NCBI GenBank assembly: GCA_037576215.1
Contig: JBANDB010000001.1
Coordinates: 2,914,001 to 2,978,000 of the forward strand
Reading direction: 5' to 3'
Origin: Armillaria gallica
Taxonomy: Eukaryota; Basidiomycota; Agaricomycetes; Agaricales; Physalacriaceae
DNA length: 64,000 bases
Positions 21,629 through 33,000 of this stretch are shown here, in pieces. The translations under genes were made by a program, and so were the position numbers. Position 1 is the stretch's first letter. Every line of letters begins with the position of its first letter. A model generated the notes under the pieces. That model made no database searches. It saw only the letters and a list, made by a program, of their open reading frames with translations, and was not told the origin of the DNA.

Positions 21629-22718
21629 TTATAGAACTGTTATGCACCAAACGAGGAGGTATTGTTTGACACTAGAATTGAGTATTATCATATCTGGACG
21701 TTCCGTTTCCTGTAATGACACGTCAACATGAACAGTGCCTCTGGGGAATACCTCGCCATCCCACAGAGACTTCCAACTCTCGGGTGAGTGGCAGAACATG
21801 TTAACAGTGCGTTGATCGCCGGGAGCGACTTCGAAACGGATACCTTTCTCTGGTCGACCGCCGTGTGATCCAAAGATCATGGACCCCGACTCAGACGACA
21901 ACAAAGTGGCCATAATCTTTGCGAGCTCGAATTGTCCTTCTTCGTCAAAGAGATGAAAGAGAGCCGATGCGTGGATGGCGGAGATGCTCCCACTAAGTTC
22001 GCCTATGGATTACACTTGAGAAAGCTCGGGGACAAGGCCTGCTTCTTTCTTCGGCAATCCTCTCAGTTGGAAAATATCTGCAGGGATGAAGCGTGCCGGG
22101 AAAGTGTCGGTTGTACTCTTGAAGAGCTTGTGTCCGAGGTCCCAAAATTCTGTGATATCTTTAGAATATACATCAAGACGCTATTTTAAGATGAAAGGTA
22201 CCAGGACGCAAGTCGGAAGCTAGAACGTGCTCGACAGGATAGCCATCCATGACCGCTTTTCTAGGATCATTACCGACTATGCGGGCGTTGAGAATTGGAG
22301 ATCGTAGAGCTTTTTACAAGAACTTAAGAAGACTACTCACAACAACATCCAATGTCGGCATATATAGCTTTTTCGCGCTCTTTTCCAAGTTTCAGAAAGT
22401 CTTGATAGCACGGGTATCTCGAAATGCATATCCTAGCAGATATAGCTGTAAGAATATTACATCGAGCTGGTCAAAAAACTCACTTGGTGAATGCGAACCG
22501 ACGAATGCATGGATAAGGGCATATCTACAGATCGTTGTTTCGGTGCGCCGATGTTAGACAAGAATTAATCTCTCGACCTTGTACGCTTCCTCCTGCACCG
22601 CAAAAATATGACTCTTGAGGGAAGCGTCATCTTCTATGCCCGTTTGGGATTTGAAGAAGGCAGCTTCGTCCTCATCCAGCGCGTAGAGTGTGGGGTCGAG
22701 GGGACGGGGACTAGGCAT
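21629..22718 (-). pseudogene. SAM-dependent methyltransferase, paralog B, with internal stop
   Basis: Same five-exon layout as paralogs A, C and D. Begins MPSPRPLDPTLYALDEDEAAFFK at 22716-22718, then CPYPCIRRF, the SAM motif AIYADIGCCVGND, and ends LLVWCITVL with stop 21629-21631. In the fourth-to-last block, where A reads LSKVQSFAEL, this copy reads LSQV then TAA (22010-22012) then SIGEL. The reading frame is intact on both sides, so a CAA/CAG codon has become TAA. The truncation removes roughly the last 125 residues, including the conserved SWKSLWDGEVFP region, so the product is probably inactive. It lies next to URC1 and paralog C. Confidence 0.8.
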
Positions 22719-22948
22719 CGTGGGGGAGACGAACAACAAGAGTGTGGGTTCAGACAAAGGATCTTATTCAGCATTAAAAGCTCCGCGAGTTCAATGGCTT
22801 CCAAAATCACGACAAAACAAAGAAGAGATGGGAAAGACCATGGTAAGATAAACAGGAATAGCATTGGAAAACAGTGCCTGCTCCGGTACATAGTGGACCG
22901 GTTTGGCACAGATGTTCCCATAATATTCTACTAATTGAAGAGATCAGT

Positions 22949-24042
22949 TCACAAAATTGTTACACACCAAACGAGGTGGTATGATTTGACGTCAGGATCA
23001 ACCGTATCCAGACGGTTACGGTCTCGCTCACTGGCATGCAAGAAAGCATCAACGCGAACACTCCCCTTGGTAAATATTTGGCCATCCCAGAGAGATCGCC
23101 AACTCTCAGGTGAGTGGCAGAACATGTTGCGTCGACGGCTACTATTGGAGCCGACTTCACGGATACCTTTCTCATGCCGACCGCCGTGTACTCCAAAGAT
23201 CATGGACCCAGGCGCAGATGACAACAACGCCGCCATAATCTTTGCGACTTCAAACTGGCCTTCTTCATCAAAGAGATGAAAAAATGCTGAAGTATGAATG
23301 GCGGAGATGTTTCCTCGCAGATCAGCTAGAGACTGTACTTGGGAGAGTTTCGGGATGGAGGGAGGAACGTCTTCCTTCGTTAGACCTTTCAGTTGAAAGA
23401 TGTCTTGAGGGATGAAGTGAACAGGGAAAGTCTCGGCTGTGGTCTTGAAGAGCTTATGTCCGAGTTCCCAAAACTCTGTGCCGTATACTCAGTTATGTGG
23501 AAGAAACGATATGATAGGAAGCATTACCAGGATGTAAATCGGAGGCTATGACTTGCTCTATTGGATAGCCATCCACGACCGCCTTCCGGGGGTCATTTCC
23601 GACTGCGCGAATGTTAAATGTGAGGCAAACATTACAAAGAGATTTACGAACAGCAGCATCCAATGTCGGCATAGATTGCTCCCTTGCGATTTTTGCCGAG
23701 ATCCAAGAACTGTTGATAGCACGGCTGCCTCGAAATCTTCAACCTAGGTGTTGAAAGTCAAATGTGATCAAAACGGTAAACTCGAGGACCGCTTACTTTG
23801 AAAAGCCAAAACTGCGAATGCAATTATACGGGTACACCTGTATCGTTATATTATGACATTATTACTCAGCGAGGATGAACCCATGTACTTACTTTGAACG
23901 CCTCCTCCTGGACGGTAAAGACATGGTTCTTGAGTGCAACATCATCTTCTATTCCAGTTTGAGCTTTAAAGAAGGCAGCTTCGTCTTCTGCAAGTGCATA
24001 GAGAGTGGGGTCCAACTGGCGAATGGCAATGTCTGAGCTCAT
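22949..24042 (-). CDS. SAM-dependent methyltransferase, paralog C
   Basis: ATG at 24040-24042 gives MSSDIAIRQLDPTLYALAEDEAAFFK. An upstream in-frame ATG (24058-24060) is possible but less family-like. Exons carry VYPYNCIRSFGF, the SAM motif GAIYADIGCC with VGNDPRKAV, and EFWELGHKLF. They end CHSPESWRSLWDGQIF then SYHLVWCVTIL (stop 22949-22951). All joins are in frame. It is closest to paralog D at 28.2-29.3 kb: introns, 3' flank and about 100 bp of upstream sequence are clearly alike. The two look like products of a recent segmental duplication. No polyketide synthase or terpene cyclase lies nearby to suggest a substrate. Confidence 0.85.
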
Positions 24043-24093
24043 TGTGGAAGAGATGGTCAATGTGATTGAGAACGGGAGCTACTGATGCTAGGG

Positions 24094-24137
24094 CTTTTAT
24101 GCAAGTAAGCAGTTCCAAAAATAGAGGACCGCAGTAG
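24094..24137 (-). promoter_or_regulatory. Core promoter of methyltransferase C, shared with paralog D
   Basis: On the minus strand an ATAAAAG (complement of 24094-24100) lies about 50 bp before the ATG. It is preceded by a block (24113-24137) that reappears almost unchanged upstream of paralog D at 29342-29366. The duplication therefore carried the promoter. Confidence 0.5.
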
Positions 24138-24399
24138 GAAGATAGAAATAGCAGCGAGGATCGGAGTTAGGGGTTTGAAAAGTCCGGCGGCGTGCCGTAT
24201 AGCGGCTAAAGACCCCAACAAAAGGCAAAAGCGATATCAGAAAGTCGTCCAAAGATAGCTTAGGAGTATGCAAAGTTTTGCTCGGTCCGAATTTATCATT
24301 ATGATGAATTGTCCATGACAACACCAGGCAACTGTTGCTCCCTAACTTTCTGATTAAATGGCACAGATGTCTTCAAGAGAAGGACAATCTAACGTAAGT

Positions 24400-25151
24400 T
24401 CATCTCCAAGCTCTGTCCGCAGATGGGAATGGTGAGGATTGAGTTGGAGAGAAGAAAGCATTGTAGATACGAGAAGCGTCCTTGGCATGCTTGAAAGTCA
24501 CCACCAATCCAGCACTACCCATGCAGCAGAATCCAGCCACCTCCCTCAGAGACAGCCCAAGAATCTCTTCTATGAGTTTGCCAACCATCGCACAAGCCTG
24601 AGGACTACACTGTGCTGGAACAACCACACCATAAACGCGAACGGAGCGGAGGTGATTACGGATGGGGCTGTAGCGCTCGGCGTATGCTGCTTTTGTGTTG
24701 TATCAATGACACTTTCCAGCCGCGCAGAGAGACTGACGACAAGGTCTCGAAGTGCAGTGATCTCTGTCCGAACAGAGGCGGCACAAGAGCAATTATGCGT
24801 ATTCGAGACATCGGAGACGCGTAAATCACCAAATGTTTGGTTCGTGACTTGTAAGGCGGTTTCCAGCTTCTGCTGAATGGTATCCAGACGGTGCAGCAAG
24901 TCTTGCTGAATGTGCTGAGTAGCAGCAAAGTGTTCCTCAGTAGAGACGGTGAGGGCCTTCATTGAAGCAGTCAAACCTTCGACAGTCTCGGACAAGGATT
25001 GTACCGATTCTGGCGACACAGACTGAATGGGAAAGTGTTGAAAGGCAAGCTTCGCAGACGAAGTGGAGGGTGTCTTCGGATCGATTAGTGTCGCGGAGGT
25101 TGTGGCGAGAGGATGGTCCACGGGAGGGACAGCAGTCGGTAAGGCGTCCAT
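24400..25151 (-). CDS. Coiled-coil hypothetical protein, with one frame slip
   Basis: Frame from ATG 25149-25151 (MDALPTAVPPVDHPLATTSA): Pro/Ser/Thr-rich lead, then a coiled coil with repeated Leu/Gln heptads (LHRLDTIQQKLETALQV). A Cys pair follows (HNCSCAAS), then a second helix (ITALRDLVVSLSARLESV). Near 24634 the frame moves by one base (one more T in CCGTTCGCG would restore it). It then reads VYGVVVPAQCSPQACAMVGKLI and a compact alpha/beta-looking end to the TGA at 24400. Coding-like sequence also extends upstream to a good acceptor (TACTAG) near 25230. This may therefore be the 3' half of the gene at 25263-26483, spliced from a GTGATC donor. No family recognised. Confidence 0.5.
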
Positions 25152-25262
25152 GTCAGGACCATCTACAACTGTGTCAGTGGGGAGCTGAGCGGAAGCACCA
25201 TCCGTGGTACTGGTGGTGACGGTATCCTAGTATGAAGAAAAAAGGGGAGGTGAGCAGAAGAA

Positions 25263-26483
25263 TCATGCCATATTAAGGGCGGGGATCATCTTGGCCTTCT
25301 CTTTGGGGATTGCGATCACGGTGTCGGCAAGTCCGGTGGCTGCAGGAGGGCCAGTGGCAGTATTCTCGTCGGCAGCTAGAGAGACAGTGACGAAGGTAGG
25401 TAAGGTAGCGGAGGTAGCGGGCGGATGGGGGATGGTGACTTTGTTGCGGGTCTTAGCAGTGGGCATGACTCGGGAGGGGACGATGTCCTGAGCCCAGGCG
25501 GATTCGTTGGGAAGAGTATAGAAAATATCGATCGAAGCGTATTGGAGACGATAAATCCATCCTGCGTGCTAGAATGAAAGAATGATATCATAGTCAACAA
25601 CTGCTGCGTCACTATCCTGCAGAGAGAACTTACATTCCCTACGACCATAAGCGCTACCTTATCTCCTGGCTGAAGGAGCCCGATAAACTCCTGTGATTGG
25701 CCATGAATACCTTTCTCATCTCGGAAGGTTTCTTCTTTCTCTATGGGCGGCCAGTCGACCGTTATTTCTTCTATGCAACCACTCGGCTCGTTCCGTTCCG
25801 AGATGAACCATCTACTGTCTTTCGTTTCTTGAGAGTACACTTCCGCAGCTTTTGGACCAGTATGGATATGGCTCGAATGTGCGAAGCCCTTCGCATACAT
25901 ATCAGCTGGCCACCTTCTTTCCACCGTCCAAAGCCATTGTGGTATCCCACGTATGATTGCTGCTTGAAGCCACGAGGTAGGTGCGCCCCCTGACGTTGAA
26001 GTACGTGAGCGAAAGGGAATCAACTAGGCAGTGTGACATACTTAAGTGCCCTGGAAATAGTCCATTCTCAACGCCCTTTTCGAAACCCAGTCATAAATCT
26101 TATTGCTCTCACCTTCGCACCCTGAGGAATGGGAGGAGTGACTATAAAACACCATTCCGCTCGGGCGCAAGGCTCTCCAGGATGGTCCTCACCGAGAACG
26201 TCGACGGTTCGCTTTCGGTCTCCACGTATTCCAGGCCAATAATGGGCAATTTCGAGTATTTCCTCTACGAGCTCGTATGGCACATACGTGATCAGTATGC
26301 GCTTGACATCCACAACATCCTGCTCAGATGGTATGTAACGCTTTGAGGGTACATCCCAGACCATACTATCAAGCGAAGACCTGGGGGAATATGTGTCAAC
26401 TAGGAATAATTTACCTATCAGTTTCACAGGCACTTACGAAGAAAACGAGGGAATTCAGTAGTCGGGTCAACGACAAGGAGCAT
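25263..26483 (-). CDS. Conserved fungal hypothetical protein (PYELVEEILEIAHYWP family)
   Basis: ATG at 26481-26483 (MLLVVDPTTEFPRFL), then an intron near 26401-26438. The exon YIPSEQDVVDVKRIL, TYVPYELVEEILEIAHYWPG and EWCFIVTPPIPQGAKVRAIRF follows. The next exons are GIPQWLWTVERRWPADMYAKG, ISERNEPSGCIEEITVDWPP, SQEFIGLLQPGDKVALMV and HAGWIYRLQYASIDIFYTL. I remember this order (an LPxELxxxILxxAxYW motif, a TPPIP turn, then a LxPGDRIxLW module ending in an aromatic beta strand) from unnamed proteins of asco- and basidiomycetes. Function is unknown. The frame closes at 25263, but the last exon may instead splice into the coiled-coil frame downstream. The gene sits between methyltransferase paralogs C and D. 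Confidence 0.6.
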
Positions 26484-26499
26484 TCGAGGACAGCAGTAG

Positions 26500-28185
26500 A
26501 CGATCAGCTATTAAACCACGGAAACATGAGATTCAAGCATGCCAGTTCTTCTCACACCATCGAGGCCAACATTAGTTGTCGCCTCTTTGAAAGTACGTTC
26601 GCTAAGAAGCCCGTCGGCGAAGTAGTGCACAGTCACTGTGAAAGTGAGCACTGCCAACTGCGCTGTCCCTTTGAAAGGCACTGTGATGCTTCCCACGCGC
26701 CTCATGGGCGTCGCGGAACGATTTTGCATGACTGGGGGTCTAAAGGGCAAGGCCGAACAGGGCCGGACAGTCAAGGTGCGAGAAGGACGAGTTTTGTCTT
26801 CAGTGTTTATTGCCAAAAGTGGATGAATTATGCGATAGTCAATGCAGCGAAGTCACAACGATTTGCGAATGGTGACCGCCTCACAATCTGACGTCTTCAC
26901 AGTTTGGAAGGTGAAAGGTGACGAGTTCGTAATTGCCGCAAGCTATTGTATGCAGTATGCGGTGACAGGTGGTTTTATTACGCCTTCTGTGAGAGATCAA
27001 AAATTCCCATCAAGAGGGTGGAAAGTTCGACAGATTGAGCTGACCTATAAGGGAACTTAGTTCACTTTTCCTTTCTAAATCAGAACCGTATCTACTGTTC
27101 GATGATGAGAATGGTCGACGACCGAAGTCCAGGCTATCCGGATTCCGGAGATATGTCACATCCCAGCTAGACTTGAATCAGTCTGACGAAGCCGTGTAGT
27201 TCCCATTGGGGCGATGAAGGATGGAGTAACGACCAGGTGACTATTCAGGTGACAGGTAGATTGATATCATCGAGCCTACATCCCGGCACTCCGATGCACA
27301 ATTCAAACCGATAGCTGCATAGTATAATAGAAGTACCCAGAGGAGAAGGAGGAGAAATGAGTTGGCGGAATCTTGTTCTTCGGGATTTCAGAGGGATATG
27401 AGCTCTTGGAGTCTATCTTGGAGGATCTGTCAGCGCTTAGTGCTGGTTGCAAGCGCGAAACCACGAATCCGCTTAGTCATCACTTTATCCCAGCGGTCCG
27501 GCCGCTCCGAAGCTGGACGTTGAAGGAGCTCGGAGGATCGATCGTCGTGCATCTCAGCGACTTTTTGTTACACCATCACTACGCGGAAGTCGGTCCTCTA
27601 GAATCCCACCCGCAAGAGGCGTGCCTAAGCAGCTCTCTCCCGTCCCCCGCCCTTGGACAACACTACTACTCAAACTTGACTCAAACACTACTACCTAGGC
27701 CTTTTGGCACATGAGAATTACTTTTAAGTACGTTGGCCGCGAATTTTTCTTTGAGAACGCGAATTCCTAGCATCGTGACCTTGAATTCACAGGACTTCTT
27801 GCTATTCGTGCCGCTTGATACAGTTTGATACATCTTACTTACAGTACCATAATTATAAATTTTATGAGATTGCCGTTACTGGCATCCCGTAAGGTGCCTG
27901 GTATAGGCGTCAGAGCATTTATGACTGTGAACAAACCTCAGACAAAGAGGTCTTCGAATAAAAGAGGGCCCACGGATACCTCGCCTTAGTCTCAATCAAG
28001 TTGCGTTGGGGTCTTAATGTCAGAGATACGTCGGCACTCTAGGCTTCGATGGCCACACCACGCAACATTCTCACCACCGGAAATCAAACAGAAAGCCCGG
28101 GAATCCTTCGCTGGATCGAAAATAGTTACAATATCTTCTTGACACATACATTTCCACAATATTCTACTAATTGAAAACATCTAGT
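26500..28185. other. Region with orphan open frames, no assigned gene
   Basis: The minus strand 26511-26816 reads GSITVPFKGTAQLAVLTF, beta-rich and coding-like. The plus strand 26842-27060 reads SQSDVFTVWKVKGDEFVIAA to a stop and also looks coding. They cannot both be one gene, and I could not join either to a start. 27060-28185 shows nothing firm beyond the open frame 27373-27714 (113 codons, weak character). Confidence 0.3.
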
Positions 28186-29278
28186 TCACAAAAGTGTTAC
28201 ACACCAAACGAGGAGGAACGTTTTGGCGCCAGGATCAACCGTATTTAGACCGTAACGGTCTCGATCATGCAATAATGCATCAACGCGAACACTCCCCTTG
28301 GGAAATATTTCGCCATCCCAGAGAGCTCGCCAACTCTCAGGTGAGTGGCAGAACATGTTGCGGCGCTGGATGCTCTTGGATGCGAGCTCAGAACGGAAAC
28401 CTTTCTCATACCGACCGACGTGTGACCCAAAGATCATGGACCCAGGCTCTGATGACAGCAGCGCAGCCATAATCTTTGCGATTTCGAACTGGCCTTCTTC
28501 ATCAAAGAGATGGAAAAATGATGAAGTATGGATGGCAGAGATGTTTCCTCGCAGATCAGCTAGAGACTGTACTTGGGAGAGTTTCGGGATGGAGGAAGGA
28601 ACGTCTTCCTTCGTTAGACCTTTCAGTTGAAAGATGTCTTGGGGGATGAAGTGAGCAGGGAAAGTCTCGGCTGTGGTCTTGAAGAGCTTATGTCCTAGTT
28701 CCCAAAACTCTGTGTCGTATACTTAAGTGTCGCAGAAGAAACGATAGGATAGGAAGTATTACCAGGATATAAATCGGAGGCTATAACTTGCTCTACTGGA
28801 TAGCCATCCACGACCGCTTTCCTGGGGTCATTTCCGACTATGCGAATATTAGATATTGAATGTTACAAAGAAGATTTACGAACAACAACATCCAATTTCG
28901 GCATAGATTGCACCCTTGCGATTTTTGCCGAGATCCAAGAACTGTTGATAGCATGGCTGCCTCGAAATCTTCAACCTAGGTGTTGAAGCTAAGTCAATTG
29001 AGATCAAAATGGTAAATTCGAGGACCGCTTACTTTGCAAAGGCGAAACCGCGAATGCACCTATACGGGTGCACCTGAATCGCCATATTATGACATTATTA
29101 CTCAGCGAGGATGAACCCATGTACTTACCTTGTACGCCTCCTCCTGGACAGTAAAGATATGATTCTTGAGTGCGACATCATCTTGTATTCCAGTCTGAGC
29201 TTTAAAGAAGGCAGCTTCGTCTTCTGAGAGTGCATATAGTGTGGGGTCCAATTGGGGAGTGGCAGCGTCTGAGCTCAT
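28186..29278 (-). CDS. SAM-dependent methyltransferase, paralog D
   Basis: ATG at 29276-29278 gives MSSDAATPQLDPTLYALSEDEAAFFK. An in-frame upstream start at 29347 is unlikely because it would run through the promoter TATA. Then the Y-P-C-I-R exon, the SAM-binding ADIGCC motif, EFWELGHKLF, a long last exon with SAIHTSSFFHLFDEEGQFE, CHSPESWRALWDGEIF and a LLVWCVTLL end (stop 28186-28188). The reading is intact. It is near-identical over long stretches to paralog C, including intron sequences (for example the 23880-23905 and 29108-29133 donors). Acceptor substrate unknown. Confidence 0.85.
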
Positions 29279-29322
29279 TGCAGAAGAGATGGAAAAAGAA
29301 TGAGCACGAGGGCGACTGGGGT

Positions 29323-29366
29323 TTTTATACAAGTAAGCAGGTTCCAAAAATAGAGGACCGCAGTAG
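29323..29366 (-). promoter_or_regulatory. Core promoter of methyltransferase D, shared with paralog C
   Basis: TATAAAA on the minus strand (complement of 29323-29329) lies about 45 bp before the ATG. The block 29342-29366 repeats the sequence upstream of paralog C. Confidence 0.55.
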
Positions 29367-29557
29367 AAATAGCAGCGAGCACCGGGGCTACAATATTCGA
29401 AAGGCCCGGCGGCGTGCCGTATGGCGGCTGAAGAGCACTAATCAAAAGCGATATCAGCAAAGATAACTTAGGAGAAAGTTTTTCTCGGTCCGAAATGCCG
29501 ATGTAAGGGGACTGTTCCAAATCGAGCGGTGATCTGACGTAATCAAGGTCACTCGCA

Positions 29558-31731
29558 ATGGATGTCGATGACGAGTCGTTTTCTGTTTCTGTGGACCTCG
29601 ACAGCGATGATTCGCCCCCTTCTTACCGCTCGACACCGCAGGCAACGAGCTCGAGATATGCAGATTCACCCCAACCGCACTTTGCCGACTCACCACAGCC
29701 CACATTACCTCGGTTGACCCTGAAGCTACCGTCGTTGAAGAGCCTACAAGCTACAGCGCACGTCGAGAACAAGCCGCGAAAGTCACACACCAGCACCACT
29801 GTCAGCAAGAGAAGAAAAGGGACAAAAAACTCAGGATATGAGTACGGCGTGCCTCCACCACCGAAGGTACCTCGGCCAGTGAAGCTGAAACCGTTGAAAG
29901 AGGTGTTGAGCAAAATAATTGCGCAAATAAAAAGGTGAGCCCTATCATCTTCCTGTTGGTTCCGTACTAACGGGTCCTAGGAAGGACGCTTATGCCTTCT
30001 TTCTCTCTCCCGTAGACGTGTCTCTGGTGCCAGGTTACACAGATGTCGTCAAGCACCCAATGGACCTGGGCACGATGGCAAGCAAAGTGGAAAGAGGACG
30101 GTACAGAAGCTTGGAAGAGTTTACGGTGCGTGGCCTTAACAATGAGCCATTCACAACTAACTGGTATGTAGTCGGACTTTAGGCTTGTTACTGGTAACGC
30201 CAAGTCTTTTAATCCCCCGGGGTCGATATACCATACCGAGGCGGAGCGCATAGAGGCAGCAGGGCTTGATATGATAGCCCGCTCGGCCGGGACCGTGATT
30301 CAGTATGAGACGGAGTGGACGGTCGATGTCGTTGGAGACGACGAATTGGAAGGTGTATCTGATGGTGCATTCGACTCAAACCAAGCGATGGATGTAGATG
30401 AAGCCATTCCGGAGCCTGCTGCTCATACTATTATAACCGAAGAAGATTATGGGCGAAGGAGGAGTACCAGAGCCCCATATAAAAAACCCGCTCCAGCCGC
30501 GCCGAAGACAACTGTCTCGGAGAGCATTGAAGATGGTCGTCTTCCTGGTAGCAAAGATGGATTAGGTGAATTTCCCCCAGGGTCAGACTTGGCGCGAGTA
30601 ATGCTGGAGTTGAAGATGAAAGGTACGTGTACTGGCAAACCGCTTATTCCAACCTTGTTGACTTCATCTGTAGGCAAACGGTATCGGACGAAAAAGGAGC
30701 GTTTGCGGTTTGAGAAGGAGGGTCCCCCCTATGCCGCAGATGGTAGTCTGGATTATACTGAGAGTGAGCACGCCGACATGAATACAATCAAGCATCTAAC
30801 ATCCCCTTTGCCAGTGGAAGATCCGTTTTCGATTCTGTCAGTCCTCGTCCCAGAGGGGAAGCCAGCGAAATTGATTTTGGTACCAATATACTCAACCGAA
30901 CCTCCCACAACCGCTACCTCGGCAAGTACACCACAATTTCTGTCTACTGAAACACCACCACCGCACGCACGTTCTGCAACACCACCACAACAACAACCGC
31001 TGAATCCTGTACCTGTTACTCTTCCTCCCTCGCGGCCTCCACTTGTCATTGATAACCCACCTAAGCGAAAGCATTGGAACCTCGTTAAAGGTGTTACCGC
31101 CAGGGCAAGGGGCCGTGAAGAAGGGGGTGAACCCATCAAAGAGAAGGATGGAAGGCCGAGAGAGGCATATCCTGTCGATTGGGGAACATTTGCTTGCGTC
31201 GAAGGCGAATTATGGGATTCGGGCGAAGAGCTTAAGCAAACACTTGAAGACGATGTGGCAGAAGAAGAATCATATATTCAAGATATCGTGTATGGAGGTG
31301 TGGAGGGCCTGGCTTATGTGAACAGTCTGTCCGAGTTTGTGGGACAAACCGGATGGGTAGCCGAGTGGGTGAAGGAGAATATTGTGAATCCCATCGTTGG
31401 AGATCCTCATTTCTCAGAAAAGATTGACATGGAAGCGTTGATTCAGCGGCCAGAGGAGCTATTCGAGAGCGAGGAGGTGTGGCACGGGAAGGTGTTTGTG
31501 AAGAGGGAACAAGTGCTCGAGACCACCGAAGAACTTGGTGCAGTGCTTGAGTACGTTGCGGGGAAGTTGAAAGATCTGGCTGCCGCGGGAGAGAAACGGA
31601 CTGACGACGATGAAGAGATGAAGAATCTCCGCATGAATTTACTGGCTCTGGCGAAGAGGGCTCCCCTGGACAGTATCGCCACCTTGCCCACCGAGCTGAT
31701 ACCGGAGCACATCAGAGGTTTATTGCAATGA
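29558..31731 (+). CDS. Bromodomain protein (BRD7/BRD9-like)
   Basis: Nuclear acetyl-lysine reader of about 640 residues, probably in a chromatin-remodelling complex. The N-terminus MDVDDESFSVSVDLDSDD is acidic; a basic Lys/Pro-rich stretch follows, then one bromodomain (YAFFLSPVDVSLVPGYTDVV, HPMDLGTMASKV, the acetyl-lysine Asn in NAKSFNPPGSIYH). A linker, a Pro-rich segment and a long acidic helical C-terminal part (WVKENIVNPIVGDPHF) complete it. The Val-Pro-Gly-Tyr and PMDLGTM arrangement and long C-terminus match BRD7/9 more than BET or GCN5. Introns fall at about 29935-29981, 30126-30171 and 30622-30673, and all join in frame. The stop is at 31729-31731. Confidence 0.85.
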
Positions 31732-32423
31732 GAGTGCCCCACGACGCAGGTTTGTCTCCCTATCATCGCGCCCATAGAGATGCACCTACTCAATTTGACT
31801 TGCACACACACCCAGACTCCTACGAGGCTTAGCACTCTTACAGTGAATTCATTCCACAACGACCCGAGATAATAGAGTCATACATCTTCCGGTCCGCCTA
31901 AGACTCTGTACATCTATGTTTGTATGTAATACACAGGGGCGGACGTATAATACGACATTCTATGACTGTACGAAACTATCGAATGACGCGATCCGAGTCG
32001 GAGGGTGAGCTAGAGATACTTATACCTGCCATCGCCGAGCCAATAGTTTAATGGACAGCATGAATTTGTCTGTGAACGATTTGTGTTATCAGCTTCCATT
32101 CTCTGCGCAAATTACAAGTCCAACTCTACATATTCTCGAGGAGTGGTATCAGGCGCTCGACGAGAACCGCCGGGGACGTTCTCGACATTCTCAGGAGAAA
32201 CAAGCTGAAGGCGAAGGCTGAATACCGTGCTTACCTTTGAACATGTATGATGAAACGGGACAAGAATATCGTGAGTTCGAAGCTTCTGATGCACCATGCT
32301 GTCGATGAAGGAATGAGAGCTACGACCATGAATGAGGTGGAATTCCGACGCACCTACATCGATTCCCACCAAAAACAAGAGATAAATTCTCCGAAGAGAG
32401 TAAAGAAGCGAAAAATTGGGCAT
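31732..32423. other. Intergenic region downstream of the bromodomain gene
   Basis: Mostly non-coding. The minus frame 32112-32423 (HLIHGRSSHSFIDSM, then PREYVELDL and a stop) has some coding character and might be a last exon or a remnant, but it has no recognisable family. Confidence 0.3.
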
Positions 32424-33000
32424 TCACTCTAAGAGTGTATCAGGACGCGGTCCCAGTTTGCCACCGTCGAGAACAAACGGCTCGTTCACCCACCCAGGGA
32501 ATTTGCCTCGGGTTCCAATCAGCTTGCCCAGTATGGCTCTGCGATAGAGGTTAATATCTGACGACCCTCTGACAAGCAATCGTTAATACGAAAAGGCATC
32601 GCTGCGTTCACATTGAACACTTGCAGGGTTTTCTAGCGATGTCGCAAGGATGTCGTTGAAAAGTCCTTGGTCGAAGAAGCGAACGTTGTATCTTTGAGAG
32701 AACAGAAATTGTTGATCTTTCAACCTTCAACGTTCAGCTCAGTGTCGCCTCGGTCAACGCCACTAATCGTGACTCGGAAGTCCACAGCACGGGGTGAGAT
32801 TGTTCATCCCACACCGTCGACATGTGAAATTTAATTCGCCAGTCAGCCAGCCGTCTCCAGATGGAAACAGGCAGCACCAACCAGCGAGATTCCTTGGGTG
32901 AGGAGATATCGATTATCTCTCTCGTCTTGAAACGGTCGACATCCATACTGCCGACCTCAGGGGTCATGCGTATGAATACGACGAGTCTTGATCACGGAGA
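32424..33000 (-). CDS. Unassigned coding islands, possible gene remnant
   Basis: Three minus-strand segments read like exons. 32734-32967 contains ESRWLVLPVSIWRRLADWRI. 32590-32700 contains RYNVRFFDQGLFNDILATSL. 32424-32545 contains YRRAILGKLIGTRGKFPGWV, then DGGKLGPRPDTLLE and a stop at 32424-32426. They lie in different frames and I could not find clean splice joins for all. No domain recognised. Confidence 0.35.

Noticed and set aside
17391..29278. Complete secondary-metabolite cluster
   Set aside because: Only methyltransferases and, at a distance, a transporter are present; no core enzyme is found, so calling it a biosynthetic cluster is not supported.
29623..31139. Long minus-strand open frames across the bromodomain gene
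   Set aside because: Shadows of the plus-strand exons; bromodomain motifs are on the plus strand.
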